A stretch of DNA of 64,000 nt, taken from assembly GCA_933228675.1 (NCBI GenBank), contig OW121740.1:37984992-38048991 (forward strand), written 5' to 3'. Positions 47,739 through 59,693 of this stretch are shown piece after piece; positions within the stretch are counted from its first letter, which is position 1, and each line of letters starts with the position of its first letter. The notes below the pieces were generated by a model. That model was not told where the DNA came from, ran no database searches, and saw only the letters and a program-made list of their open reading frames with translations. Position numbers and translations under genes: made by a program. This stretch comes from Stomorhina lunata (taxonomy: Eukaryota > Arthropoda > Insecta > Diptera > Rhiniidae).

Positions 47739-48035
47739 GGATGACTTAGTAATTTTAGGATGACTCAGTAGTTTCAGGATGACACATCAGTTCTAGGATG
47801 AGTCAGAAGTTTTATAATGACTCACAAGTTTCGGCAGATGAAGGATGACTCAGCGGTTCAGGATGACTCAGAAGTTTTAGGATGATTCAGGAATTTTAAG
47901 ATGAATTATAGGATGAGTCAGAAGTTTAATGATGACTCACAAGTTTCTGCAGTTTACGGATGACTCAGAAGTTCTAGGATTACTCAACAGTTTAAGGATA
48001 ATACAGCAGTTTTAAGATAAGTATGGAGTTTTTGG
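47739..48035 (+). repeat. degenerate ~19-bp tandem repeat rich in TGACTCA
   Basis: About 14 units of the form aggatgactcaGnagtttt. TGACTCA, the AP-1/bZIP consensus, occurs several times, and TGACTCAGC once here (about 47851) and once near 45327. The repetition is clear; any regulatory role is speculation. Confidence 0.75.
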
Positions 48036-48049
48036 ATTAGTGGGAAGTT

Positions 48050-49200
48050 TTTACCTCTTTCGTACCCAGAAATCGAAAACCTCGTAAATATTTTGTTTGA
48101 AGGATTTTAAAATTACATATGATTACGCAGCTTTATTCTTGTTTCAATTCCTTTCGGTTTGGGAGGTATAATGTTTCCGATTTTTCCCTTTTTTACCCCC
48201 AAAATTGAAAATACTATATAATACAAGTTTGTATTTGTTTTCCATTAATAGATACCTCTTTTAATATAAGCTTTAGTTTTTGCGATTTAAAAGCTACACA
48301 AATATTAAAAACACATTTTCTAAAATTAATTTTTGCCCCAAACTCGAAAAAGTACCGAGACAGATTTGATATTTTTTTTTTTAGCTTTTTATTAAAGTTT
48401 ATTGATTGCGGTAATAATTTTGTTTCTATGTTAATTGCTTCAAAAGGAATATAGGGGTAAAAAAGGTACCAAAAGTTGTCTGACCCCCTATTTGCCCCAA
48501 GTGTTAAGCACGTGTCCCCTTATTCTTATAGCTGATCTTTACCCAATTTGAATTCTGTTCCTGTTGCTTTTGGTTTCAGATATATAACTTTACCAAATTT
48601 TCCCCTTTTTACCTTCTCTGCCATTTACGGTGTATAAATAGCAGAATTTTTTCACATAACTCAATTTTATTTATTTTTATCCCTTTTGGTTAATAAGATA
48701 TAATAATACCGATTTTTACCTATTTTAAAGCCTAAATTGAAAAAAGTACCAAATACCGCTTTTAGTTTCAGATATACATATAACTTAAGCAAATTTACAC
48801 TTTTTTAATCTTTCTGTCATTTAGGTGGTGTAAATTTATTATAATATATAATAATTACAAATGAAAAAAGTACCAAAAACTTTTTTGATATATCTTTTAT
48901 GTCAATCAGGCTTTCTATAGATCATATCAATGGCTTTATGATTTTAAAAAATATGTTAAGTTTTATTCGTATTTAAAAACAAAGAACCCACACTTGAATT
49001 GTTTCCCAGTTTTTACCCTTTAGTTGAAAAAGTACCAACTCCTGTTTGATATTTTTTGATGTTTATCGATTTTAGTTTAAATTTTGTGTCTATAGTTATT
49101 GCTTCAAGAGATACACTTCCGTTCAACGAAGTACCAACAACATGATTTTACCCTTAAACGGGGTAAATCAGGTTTATTCCAATTTCAAAAAGATACTTAA
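48050..49200. repeat. diverged repeats with ccctttttaccc and aaaagtaccaa blocks
   Basis: Irregular recurrences of a pyrimidine-rich cccttttttaccc block and of aaaagtaccaa (near 48348, 48458, 48742, 48871, 49028, 49124), about 100-280 bp apart. The same two words and intervening text (gtttctat..ttattgcttcaa, agatata) recur in the tandem units at 57.0-58.95 kb, so this looks like an old, rearranged relative of that element. No coding potential. Confidence 0.55.
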
Positions 49201-50161
49201 CACCTGATTTTTTATTTTTGTGTCTGACTCAAACCCAAGTTCAGTTTTTGAACATAATTGCAATTCAAGTAGCATATACTTAAATTATTTTAAATTTTTG
49301 CTAAATTCTTTGATTACAAATCGCAGGTACGACAAGACGGTTCAAGATATCGATATTATTTTTTTGAGTTTTATTCTTCTATTTGATTGTTTTATGATTG
49401 TTTTTGCATATCCTTAGGAACAAAGGTAGCATGTAAATCATTCTACTAAATTTTAAAGAAAATTTGTTAACCTCTTCAATTTACCTTCCTTAAGTTTAAG
49501 CATACGAAAATCATTTCAGTCTTCTTTTTTCAAAATTGAAATATGAAAACTGTCAGTTTTTACTTCACATAAGATTTTGGTTAAATGTAAATAGTTGACA
49601 TTGATCAATGAGCATTTATTATTGCAATTCTGGCAAAAAAATAAATAAATATTTATCAAATTTCTGAGAAAGTGTATTAAAAATTCATAAGGATTTGTAA
49701 AGAATAAAAATAGAAAATACAATATTTTATATAACAAGAATAAAAACTACAATAAAAAACTTCAATATAATAAACTTCTGTTTATTTTAATCTTTTATAA
49801 CCCCTTTACAATGCTTTTGTTGCTAGTCGAAAAAGTTAAAACAAAAAAAAAACTTTGTTTCTGTAATTCTGCTTAGACCAAAATCTAAGCTTTGTTTTGA
49901 TAATTTTAAAGACATTATAATTCGTATTTAGTCTGTTTTAGAATATGGATATAAGAGGTAGGTACCCCCTCTTTGAGGAAATTGGCTCAACCATTTAAAT
50001 GTGCATCGAGGAATAGTTGTGAATACTAAAATTTTTTTGGTTTTATAAATAAACAGCATTTTTTCTAAAAACATAAAATTTTATCAATTTTACCCTAGGA
50101 GAGCCAAAGGGTTAAGAATTCATTTCTTTTTTTATTTCTTATCTTGTTAGTAGCTTTCGAC
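49201..50161. other. AT-rich non-coding DNA
   Basis: Short chance frames only (49220-49417, 49516-49737). The last eight bases, CTTTCGAC at 50154-50161, are the left target duplication of the next element. Confidence 0.6.
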
Positions 50162-51096
50162 CAGTGTTGCCACTTCAGGTGTAATTACACATATCATGTG
50201 TCATTTTTATTTTCATGTGTAGCCGATGTGTAATTGGCTGCATGTGTAATTCATGTGTAATTTAAATTCTTGTCATTTTTGAGTACTAACAGTTTTCAAA
50301 ACTTGTATTTTAAAAAAATTTATGTGCGTCCTATTCGAAATCGAAATAATGCATATAATGCAAACTTTTTATTCTAACTACATAAAAATATATGTTTTAA
50401 AATCCCAGTGCTTATGGGAAATCAACCATTCAGATTTAAATATATATGTTTATTAAAGAATGTGATATATTGGTATTGCTGCTCATGAATCTTTGACCAC
50501 AATCACTAATTCGGGGAAAAAATTATACTTCATGATTTTCGAGAATTTTATATTCGTCAAATTAAAACAATATTTAATTTAAGTAACGATATTTATACAA
50601 TTGCGGATATTGTTGATCCCAAAAGTGCCCAAACTTTTTAACTTCAATCATTATATATGATCTTTTCCGAGAAAAGGAACCTAGTGTGTAAAAAAAACGA
50701 GTTTAGAGTTAGCAGTGGATTCTGGTACCTAAAAAGGTTTAGAATAAGATAAAATGAGTTAGATTTCTGATAAAAATTTATTTGCCATAAAAACGTACAA
50801 AACGAACTTGAGAAAATCGATAAAAATGGGAAACATTAAAATTTTATTTTTTTAGTTTTTTCAAAACTTTATTTTCATACACTAAGTCCCTTTTCTCGGA
50901 GAAGGTGACATATATGTTTAACGAAAAGATTTTCATTCTTCAATGTCGATTTGCAAACTCTTGACATGCACTTTTCGATTTTGAAACTTTTGGGATAAAA
51001 AGTTTTTGATTTAAAGAATTCCATGGAGATAGATTGTTTCCTACTTTGCAAAAATTTATTAATGGTGGACCGATTTTTGAACCTACACAAAAAATG

Positions 51097-51112
51097 TTTT
51101 TTTTTTTTTATT
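51097..51112 (-). terminator. LINE polyadenylation signal and A tail
   Basis: Read on the minus strand, AATAAA (51107-51112) runs directly into an A tract (51097-51109), about 55 bases after the reverse transcriptase stop. This marks the 3' end of the inserted LINE. Confidence 0.85.
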
Positions 51113-53210
51113 TAGGACCAGCACTCAGGGGATGACCCCTACTTATGCAATGCATTGTGTTGGAACTAGGAAAATAGGTTATGGGAGGGTGGATAGATGG
51201 AGTAGTGTTTATGGACATTTGATTTGAACTTCCCTATATTGCAACTGGCAGGGAAAATTTCTGCGGGAAGTAAATTCCACATACGAACTGTACGGCTAAA
51301 GAAAGAATTTTCTCTGTAGTGTGTTGTTCTGTCTACTGGCCAATCGACTACGAAGGGATGAGCTCTAACAGACAGACGTGTATTGCGTAGAAAAATTCGA
51401 GTTTCAGGAACAAGTTCCCTTATTTCATTAGAGCACATTCCAAAGTAGTAACGATAGAACAGTGTGACACAACCCACATTGCGACGGTGCTCTAGTGAAT
51501 CAATAGAGTTGGATACCCTACTGTCACCAATAAGTACCTTCGCCCTCTCCTGCACTCGGTCGAGAAGCTCCAAAAAAGACTTTGAAGCACCGGCCCATAC
51601 ATGGGAGTTGTATTCCATTTTCGGTCGAATATAGGTGGTGTAAATAGTAAGGAGATCAGATGGAGTGAAGTATCTGTTACACCGTTTAAGAAAACCGAGA
51701 CACTTGAATGCTTCTTTCGACACTTGAAAAATGTGATCAGTCCAACGGACATCACATTGAATTCTCATGCCCAGAACATCAAGAGTATCTGATTCCTCGA
51801 TATTTTCACCACCCATTAATACAGATGAAGTAACATGATCCACCGTGCGTTTGTGCGTAAGCATACAACACTGAGTTTTCCGCGCATTAAAATCGACTCT
51901 ATTCTCACGACCCCATTCTGAGATTGTTTCTAAATCGCGGTTTAATGATTCATTCATGTTTTGCCTCATAGTGCCAATCTCTAAAAGGTTTGGTCTATGA
52001 TTGAATGAATGCGAATGGCAAATGTTACTATCATCTGCAAAAGAGTAGATAGGATTAGAAGTTTGACGTAGAAGGTCGTTTATAAAGATAAGAAACAGAG
52101 TAGGAGAAAGAACGGAGCCTTGCGGTACCCTGAATTTAGCTTGAACTCGTTTGATGAGATCTCATCTACAACAACTCTTATAGTGCGATCTCTGAGAAAG
52201 CTCGATATAAATCGAGAGAAGTTATTACCGACACCAAAAGCAATAAGTTTTGATAGAAGTGCTACGTGCCACACTCTATCAAACGCCTTGGAAATATCCA
52301 GAGCCACAACTTTACTTTCGCCAAAACGGTGTATTGAATGACACCATTTTTCCGAAAGGAAGGCTAGCAGGTCTCCCGTAGAGCGTCCCCTACGAAATCC
52401 ATACTGACGGTCGCTTAGTAGGTTGTTAGATTCCAGATATTTAACAAGATGGTGGTTTACCATACTCTGCAATACTTTGGAGAGTGCAGAACAAATTGTT
52501 ATTGGGCGGTAATTTTCAGGGTTGGTAGCCTCACCCTTTTTAGGGATTGGTGTTACATTAGCAACCTTCCAACACCGAGGAAATTTACCAGCATGGTACA
52601 AGGTGCTGAAAAGGTTAGCTAATGGACGCGAAAGCGTCGAACAGCACTGCTTCAAGACCAGTGCTGGAATACCATCCGGCCCTGGCGACTTGTTTATGTT
52701 GAGATCTGCTAAAACCCTTTTTACAGCGCGGGCGCGAAAGAATATCTTTGGCATAGTTACAGATACTCTTTCGAGCTCGGGCGGAGGCTGAGTGCTTTCC
52801 GGCAAGCGGGAATTACTTGCAAATACTTCAGCTAAAAGGTTAGCTTTATCAGCCGGGTCAGTGAATGATTGACCATTCCTTAAAAGAGAAGAAATTGTAG
52901 AACTAGCATTATTCTTGACTCGTTTAACGAATGACCAAAAACTCTTACTGCCCCGAGGAGCAGCAAGAATTTTAGTACGAAGACGCTGCTCGTACAGAGC
53001 TTTTTCACGTCTTAATACTTTGGCACATGTACGCCTCTCACGTTTGCGTTGCGTATCAGTAACTGGATTTTGGTTATTACGCCAGTTTCTGAAAGCTTCC
53101 TCTCGGGATCTGACTGCTTGTTTGCACGTCTGATTAAACCAAGTTTTTACTTTTGGTTTAATCGAAATATTTTTCATTTTATTTTCCTTAAAATTCATAC
53201 AAATTTTCAA
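51097..53210 (-). pseudogene. 5'-truncated, frameshifted LINE reverse transcriptase (Jockey/CR1-type)
   Basis: The minus strand holds one reverse transcriptase gene in two frames. Frame one (53210 to about 52130) has the pre-RT linker, NKSPGPDGIPALVLKQ (residues 173-188), PENYRPITICSALSKVLQ (231-248), QYGFRRGRST (269-278) and RT motif A, ALDISKAFDRVW (303-314, Asp at 305). A one-base loss in a G run near 52131 shifts the frame just before VPQGSVLSP. Frame two continues with motif C as FADD (about 52030-52041), a thumb-like YIRPKMEYNSHVWAG, and stops at 51166. The endonuclease domain and ORF1 are absent, so it is 5'-truncated, as is common after target-primed reverse transcription. No RNase H is seen. 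It lies inside the hAT-like element, with no target duplication identified. It cannot make a functional enzyme as it stands. Confidence 0.9.
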
Positions 53211-53535
53211 AATTTTCGTAGACTTGATAGTACGGTCAGTTTTTTCTCATACAAATTCAAGACTTGATAAGCCAAACCTGACTAATGTAAAAGTAGACTA
53301 AGTAACGATTTGAAATAGTATACATTTACTTCTTTTCAAGCGTTATAAAATAAAAAAACGATGAACATTAATTTAAAAAACTACAAATTTTTTTAATTTT
53401 TAACAAAAAAAATTAATTAAATTAAATTCAAAACATATTATTTTGCCAAAAAAAAAATCATGTGTAATTCCTAATTTAATGTGTAATTTTGGTACGATCC
53501 ATGTGTAATTTAACATTTGGTTGGTGGCAACACTG

Positions 53536-55478
53536 CTTTAGACTTAAACTGCTTACATTATGACCATATAAATACGAATGTTTTTAAGCGGTTTAAAAAT
53601 TGTGGTAACGAAACAAAAAATTTTATATTTTATTTATTTTTTTTTCTTTCTTTTTATTCTCTTATGGTTTCTTGTGTAACAAAACTTTTGGGAAAACTTT
53701 GTTCAGCAACTTTTGTCATGTTTTTTTTGCTGTTGTTTTTAGAAAATGGCTTTGGAGTATTAGATGTGTGGAACTGGTAGAGTGTAAGATATAATCGTTT
53801 TTAATTTTGTCAAGGAAATTTTTAAATTTTATTTAAAGGGAAAAAAGGTGAAAATAAATCTAAAGAGTTGAATATAAAAATATGAAAATCTGTGATATTT
53901 AAAGAGAGAAAATATTATAGTCGTTCAATGCCGACAATAAGATACTCTACTAGCATCAGGTTAAATGTTAGAATATGTTTTACAGACATCTTGTCTTTGC
54001 ACAGTAGGGTGACATGGAAAATATTTTTCTTTGGTTTCAAATGTTTTTCAACGGATTATTATGACACTAGGTCTAAAAGCTTAGTTCTGAAAATTTTAGC
54101 TAAATCGGACAACGTTCTATGGGTGCGTATCGGGTCCAAAACTTAAGAACCCATTTGTATGGTGAAAAATTGGTTATTTTTTATTTTTGAGAAATTTCAA
54201 CCAAAAATATAAAATTTTTACCAGAAAAGAAAGGAATATTAAAGAAAACTAACATAGCTTTATTTCAAATGGTCAAACACAAAAATCCATGAAGTAGTTT
54301 TGGAGTTATTCTATTTTTCCCCTAAAAATTCATGTCCTTGAAAACGCGCCTAAGGATATGCACCAAAAATTTTATGTTGTAAATAAAGAAATTTAAAAGT
54401 TAGACATAATTTATCATTAAATGACTCGTTAGTATTGAATAGTTCAGTTTTGTTAAAATACAATAGAATTTACTTAGTTTATTTTTTTCATGTTGGAAAA
54501 TTGTACATTTTTCTCAAGTCAGTTTCAAAAATCACTATTTAATTTTTCGAAAATTTTATTCAACAAATATTACAAATTTAAAATTCACTTACCATTGCGT
54601 TAAAACGGACAAACGGGAAAATAAAACTCAACAAAATTTAGGTCGATATCTTAAACAGTTTCGCCGTACCTGCGACTTGAAATTTAAGAATTTCGCGAAA
54701 TGAAAATTTTTGGGCCAAATTCTAGAAAATGCTCGGTAAATTTTACTTTTATTAAATCTTAACAAAAAAAAATAAAATAAAATCATAATAATAATATTAT
54801 TGCTTAGTTTATGGAAAACCTATGCTGAAAGGTTTTTAAATATTGGACGAGATAAACCTTTCCTTCATCGGGGTCAAGTGTCGAAATGTATTTTCTGCAA
54901 TAAATTCATCTTCGGAAGGATATCCACAAGTTGCATGATCTCTGTAGTAGTAAGAGATTGAAAACGGATAGATAATTTACAGTATATTCTAGATTCTTTA
55001 CCATACCATATCAAGATTTAAATATCTAACCACGAACGATTTGTCCAAAGCCTCTATATATAGATATCGTCACTTGAAAAATTATTTTTTGTTAGATTAT
55101 GATACAGCAACCCAAAATACGTCTAACTACAAAATGGGTTATGCTTTAAAATTACTCGATTTTTTGGCATTAAGTTCTCAGAAATGTCTTTACTGCTACT
55201 ATGTTGACCAAATTTGGAATTAAAATTATGTGTAGTTTAAAAGTTATAATGTTTTTTTGCTTATAAAAAATTATTAGTTATCCTAGATAGACTAACATTT
55301 TTGAAAGGCTATAAGATAGCTTTCCCACCGTATATTGACCTGTTTGTCTACAGATTAACTTTAAAGCTCCTCTGTTCTAACTATATGAAATTTCATTTAA
55401 GTATTACGAGGTTATTTCTGAAATAACTCGTGAAAAAGCCTCTGTATATCTTATTTTAAATTATTTAAAACTTAACTT
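53536..55478. other. AT-rich non-coding DNA
   Basis: Starts with the right target duplication of the preceding element. Open frames at 53517-53780, 53892-54146 and 55041-55223 have no recognisable content and background composition. No terminal repeat found. Confidence 0.55.
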
Positions 55479-56302
55479 TATACCCTTCACCACCATAGGT
55501 GGAAAGGGTATTATAAGTTTGTGCTGATGTATGTAACGCATAGAAATATTTGTCTTAGACCCACCTTTTAGTATACCAATAGGCTTAGAATCACTTTCTG
55601 AGTCGATTTAGCGATGTCCGTCCTTCCGTCCGTCTGGCTGGCTGGACCCCCATGTAAACCTTGTAATCAAACTACAGGTCGTAATTCTAAAGATAATTTG
55701 ATGAAATTTGGTACAGATCATTTTTTTGATAATGGGACCATGGCTATTGGAATTGGTCAAAATCGGTCCAATTATTTCTGGTACCTCCCATAGGTCCCAC
55801 TAGATACCTCCCGTAGGTCCCACTTCCCGGAATTGACATATTGGCCACAAATTTCAATATTTGAAATGAAATTTAAAACATATAATTCTTATGTAAACCT
55901 AAATCACTGTGCCAAATTTCGTTGGAATCGGTCTACATTTGACCATAGCTCCCATACAAACTCTTCTTTAAAAATGCACCAAATGAGACAAAAAAATCAC
56001 TTAAACTCTCGTAAATCCAAAGATATTGAAAATTTTGAGTATATTTTTTGCGTACATAATTTTTGTAACAACTGCAATCAATTAACTAAATTTCGAGATA
56101 ATCGGTCCACATTTGACCCTAGCTCTCATATAAGCCCAAATGATGGAAACAGCTTAAATATATAAGTTTTGAGAAAATGTTTGTATGATGGCAAAATTTA
56201 GCAAATATTTGTCTTTATACAGGAAAAATAATACCTTTGACCTTAGTGGTGAAGGGTATCGTATGGTCGGGCTTGACCGACTATAGCGCTTTCTTACTTG
56301 TT
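55479..56302 (+). mobile_element. full copy of the TATACCCTTCACC dispersed repeat
   Basis: Starts with an imperfect hairpin (TATACCCTTCACCACC pairing with ggtggaaagggtat). Contains ATGTATGTAACGCATAGAA, gagtcgatttagcgatgtcc and a GTCCG/GCTGG-rich block. Repeats AATCGGTC.A.ATTTGACC.TAGCTC at about 55925 and 56100. Near the right end an inverted copy of the start (gtggtgaagggtat) precedes the hairpin GGTCGGGCTTGACC and GACTATAGCGCTTTCTTACTTG. The layout and several words match an abundant Drosophila intronic repeat that begins TATACCCGTTACTC, from memory, not from a search. Non-coding; a 110-codon frame at 55833-56165 is not credible. Confidence 0.85.
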
Positions 56303-56312
56303 TTATATTAAA

Positions 56313-57582
56313 GTACTTGGTTGACCGAGCCTTGCTCGGAGCTTTATGATAAGCATTTCAATGCAAATTTGTATGAAGTATTAGCCAAATAAATTAATTT
56401 ATAAGAAAGACATCGCACACAAATATCCAATTAATTTTAAATAATTTTATTCATTTTGTTCGATCAACACATGATCAAATGCATAGTTTACAGTTCTATT
56501 CATTTTTAATAATTTTTTAAATTGATCATACCAACTTAGAAACTCTCGTCGGCTTATCCGCAACAACTTTGGCCGACACCTGTCGGCAATCGGTCATACC
56601 AACTAAGAAACCTTCGTCGGCTTATCCGCAACAACTTTGTTAATGATTGCATGATGAAATGTGCAGATTACAATTTAACTTACTTTAAGTAATTTTCCGT
56701 GGCGCCACCTGCTGGAAATTGGTCATACAAACTTAGAAACCTTGGTCGTCTCATGTGTTACAACTTTTCTAAAGATCATAGCATGATCAAATACACAGTT
56801 TACGATCTAAATTGTTTTGAGAAATTTTCAATGGCGCCACCTGTCGGAAATTAGTCATGCCAATTTAAAAACCTTCATGGCTCATGCGCAACAACTTTGT
56901 TGAAGAGCATAACATGATCAAATGCATAGTTTACTATTCTATTAAGAACATACAGACAGACAAATATTCATTTGTTTAAAAGCTATAACATTACCAATTT
57001 GTTCCCCTTTTTATTCCTTAATCTTAAAAGAGTTCAATCTGCATATTTGGTACCAATTGAATTCAGTACATTTTATAAAAACACAGTTAATATATTGTTC
57101 CTATTCATATTAATTTATGAGATTTAAAATTATTATTTTTTTCCTTTTTTACCCATTTTGGCCCCCGAAATCAGAAAAGTGCCAAATAGTGTTTAATATT
57201 TTTTTCACACTGATTGATTCTAGTAGAAAGCAAATTTCTATATTTCTTCGTTCAAAATATAAGTGTGGGTTAAAAATAGTATCAAAAGAACTACTTTCAC
57301 CACTTTTTACCCCATGACATGGTTTCAAAAAAGTACCAAACACCTGTCCATTTATTTTTATAGTTGTTTAAAATGTAATATTAATTTTGTTTCTATGCCT
57401 ATTACTTTAAGAGATCTAACGTTTTAAAATTATCCCCTTTTTACCCGTTTTTACCTTCTTAGATGGAAAGTTTAAAAAAGTCCCTTTTTACTCGACCCAT
57501 ACATCAAAAAAGATGTATGGGTCGAGTCAAATTTAATCAAAATCTTTAGAGCCGTTTCCGAGATAGCCATTTTATATATATA
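56313..57582 (+). mobile_element. unknown TA-tailed element, unit 1 of a head-to-tail pair
   Basis: Begins GTACTTGGTTGACCGAGCCT with the hairpin CCGAGCCTTGCTCGG, then TTTATGATAAGCATTT. Continues with about 3.5 units of a ~120-bp repeat marked by TGGCGCCACCTG, CGTCGGCTCATGCGCAACAA and GATCATAGCATGATCAAATG. Then come blocks with ccctttttacccattttgg and aaaagtaccaaa, and the end TTAGAGCCGTTTCCGAGATA followed by a short TA run that abuts unit 2. The ending resembles 3' tails of RTE/CR1-type LINEs and their SINEs, which carry ..AGCCGTTT..GAGATA.. before a microsatellite. No reverse transcriptase is present. It could be a non-autonomous retroelement; identity is uncertain. Confidence 0.6.
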
Positions 57583-59034
57583 GTACCTGGTTGACCGAGC
57601 CTTGCTCGGAGCTTTATGATAAGCATTTTGAGGAAAATTTTAAAGTTTTTATATATTTTATATTATAAAGTGCTAAAATAAATTTAGAGGAAAGACATTG
57701 TAGAAATATTCAGTTAATTTTGAATTATTTGATTTATTTTGTCCGACCAACACATAGTTTGCATAGTTTACAGTTTAACTCATTTTGAATAATTTTGGAA
57801 ATTATTCATATCAACAGAAACCTCTGTCGACTCATGCGCAACAACTTTGCTAAAGATTATAGTCTGATCAAATGCACAGTTTACGATTTAATTCATTTTG
57901 AGTAGTTTTCTGTGGCGCCACCTGTCGCACTTTGCTTATTCCAATTCATAAACCTTCTTCGGCTTATCCGCAACAACTTTGCTGAAGATTATAGCATGAT
58001 TAAATGTACAGCATACGATTAAATTGACTTTGAGTAAATTTCAGTAGCGCCACCTGTCGAAATTTCTTCATACCAACTAAGAAACCTTCGTCGGCTCATG
58101 TGCAACAACTTTGCTAAAGATTGTAGCATGATTAAATGTACAGATTACGATTAAATTGACTTTGAGTAAGTTTCTGTAGCGCCACCTGTCGGAAATTATT
58201 CATACCAACTAAAAAGCCTTCGTCGGCTCATGCGCTACAACTTTGCTAAAGATCATAGCATGATCAAATGTACAGTTTAAGATTTAATTAATTTTTAGTA
58301 ATTTTCAGTGGCGCCATCTGTCTTATCAACTTTAAAACCTTCGCCGGCTTATCCGCAACATCTTCGCTAAAGAGCATAACACAATCAAATTCACAGTTTA
58401 CTATTCTATAAAGAACATACATACAGACAAACATTCATTTGTTTAAAATAATACTAATTTTTCCCCCTTTTTATTCCCTAATTTCTAAAAGTTCCATATG
58501 TATATTTGGTACTATTTTGGTGCCAATTGAATTCGGTACATTTTTTTAAAACGCATTTAACATAATGTATAATGTTCCTATTCATATTACTTTGGTTATC
58601 ATTTTATCCCTTTTTTACCCATTTTGGCTCCAAAATCAAAAAAGTACCAAATACGTGTTTCATGTTTTTTTTACATCTATTGATTGCAGTACCAAGTTTC
58701 TTTCTATATTCTTTAGTTTAAAATATAAGAGTGGGTTAAAAAGGTGCCAAAAAAACTATTTTCACCCTTTTTTACCCCCTATCGGACATAGTTTCAAAAA
58801 AGTACCAAACACCTGTCCGCTTATTTTCATAGTTGTTTAAAACGTAATTTTAATTTTGTTTCTATACCTATTACTTTAGGAGACATAGCGTTTTCGATTT
58901 TTTCCCCTTTTTACCCGTTTTTACCCTCTTAGAGGTAAAAGTTCCAAAAGTCCCTTCTTCTTCGACCTATACATCAAAAAAGATACCCACTGTCCAAATT
59001 TTATCAAAATCGTTAGAGCCGTTTTCGAGATAGC

Positions 59035-59115
<81 letters not shown>
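57583..59115 (+). mobile_element. unknown TA-tailed element, unit 2 of a head-to-tail pair
   Basis: Begins GTACCTGGTTGACCGAGCCT with the same hairpin, has about five ~120-bp subunits, and repeats the aaagtacc and cccattttgg blocks. It closes with TTAGAGCCGTTTTCGAGATA, then a TA run at 59040-59115. It differs from unit 1 by many substitutions and in subunit number, so the tandem arrangement is not a recent simple duplication. Small frames within (58565-58840 and others) lack recognisable content. Confidence 0.6.
59040..59115. repeat. (TA)38 tail
   Basis: An uninterrupted TA dinucleotide run closing the preceding element. It makes chance Tyr-Ile frames. Confidence 0.95.
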
Positions 59116-59119
<4 letters not shown>

Positions 59120-59693
59120 TATTGCTCGTTTAAGAATATATAATTATATTTTCAAAATAAACTGTTACGATGTTTAACCCGTCTCTATTTTATTAACAAA
59201 AAAACTTCATGCATTTTAAAAGGTTTAAATTTTTGCTTAAAATTTGTGTGGTAATTAAGCCCTTTTGGTTTTTGAAAATATTCCACTAGTAGTTAAGCCC
59301 TTTTGTTTTATTCGGAATTGCTCAATAACTTAACGTTTTTACCACTTTAGAGTTTTCTTTGCTAATTAAATGTCTCTTGTAGTTTAAAAGCTATTACGTT
59401 TATTGCTACTCCTGTAAAAAAAAACTAGAAGTATAGTTACGCCCTTTTGCATTTTAGGTGACGATAAATAACACACTGCGACAAACAAAAATGAAGTAAA
59501 AGTTTCTAGGATGTTATACCATTTTTCTGGCAGGTACTGTCGAGTAGAACAATTTTCTGTTTTTGGAATTTTCAAAACACCCCCAAAATCTGGAGTTACT
59601 GGTAAAAAACCGGTTTTTCATACCCGTAACTTAGACAAGTGCCAACCGATTTTAAATTTTTTTAAAGATATTGAAAGAAGAAGCCCTTTTTAA
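59116..59693. other. non-coding DNA
   Basis: Slight recurrence of gtagttaagcccttttg-like words (59252, 59290, 59436). Ends with the target duplication CTTTTTAA of the next element. A 60-codon plus-strand frame (59511-59693) is not credible. Confidence 0.5.

Larger units (their letters stand above)
50162..53535. mobile_element. hAT-like (8-bp TSD) non-autonomous element interrupted by a LINE
   Basis: Perfect 12-bp terminal inverted repeats CAGTGTTGCCAC and GTGGCAACACTG are flanked by CTTTCGAC (50154-50161) and CTTTAGAC (53536-53543), an 8-bp target duplication with one mismatch. Multiple subterminal ATGTGTAATT motifs lie within 125 bp of the left end and 80 bp of the right end. Without the LINE at 51097-53210 the element would be about 1.3 kb, with no transposase frame. 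An 8-bp duplication fits hAT or P superfamily elements; the CAGTG terminus and subterminal motifs favour hAT. Confidence 0.82.

Noticed and set aside
53517..53780. Open frame overlapping the right end of the hAT-like element
   Set aside because: Low-complexity Phe-rich product crossing the element boundary; no homology recognised.
55505..55540. Hammerhead-like core CTGATG, short TATG/CATA stem, then GAAA in the TATACCCTTCACC repeat
   Set aside because: The conserved A after CTGATG is missing, and the stem is broken in the other full copy (32360-32390 reads gcaaag), so a ribozyme is not supported.
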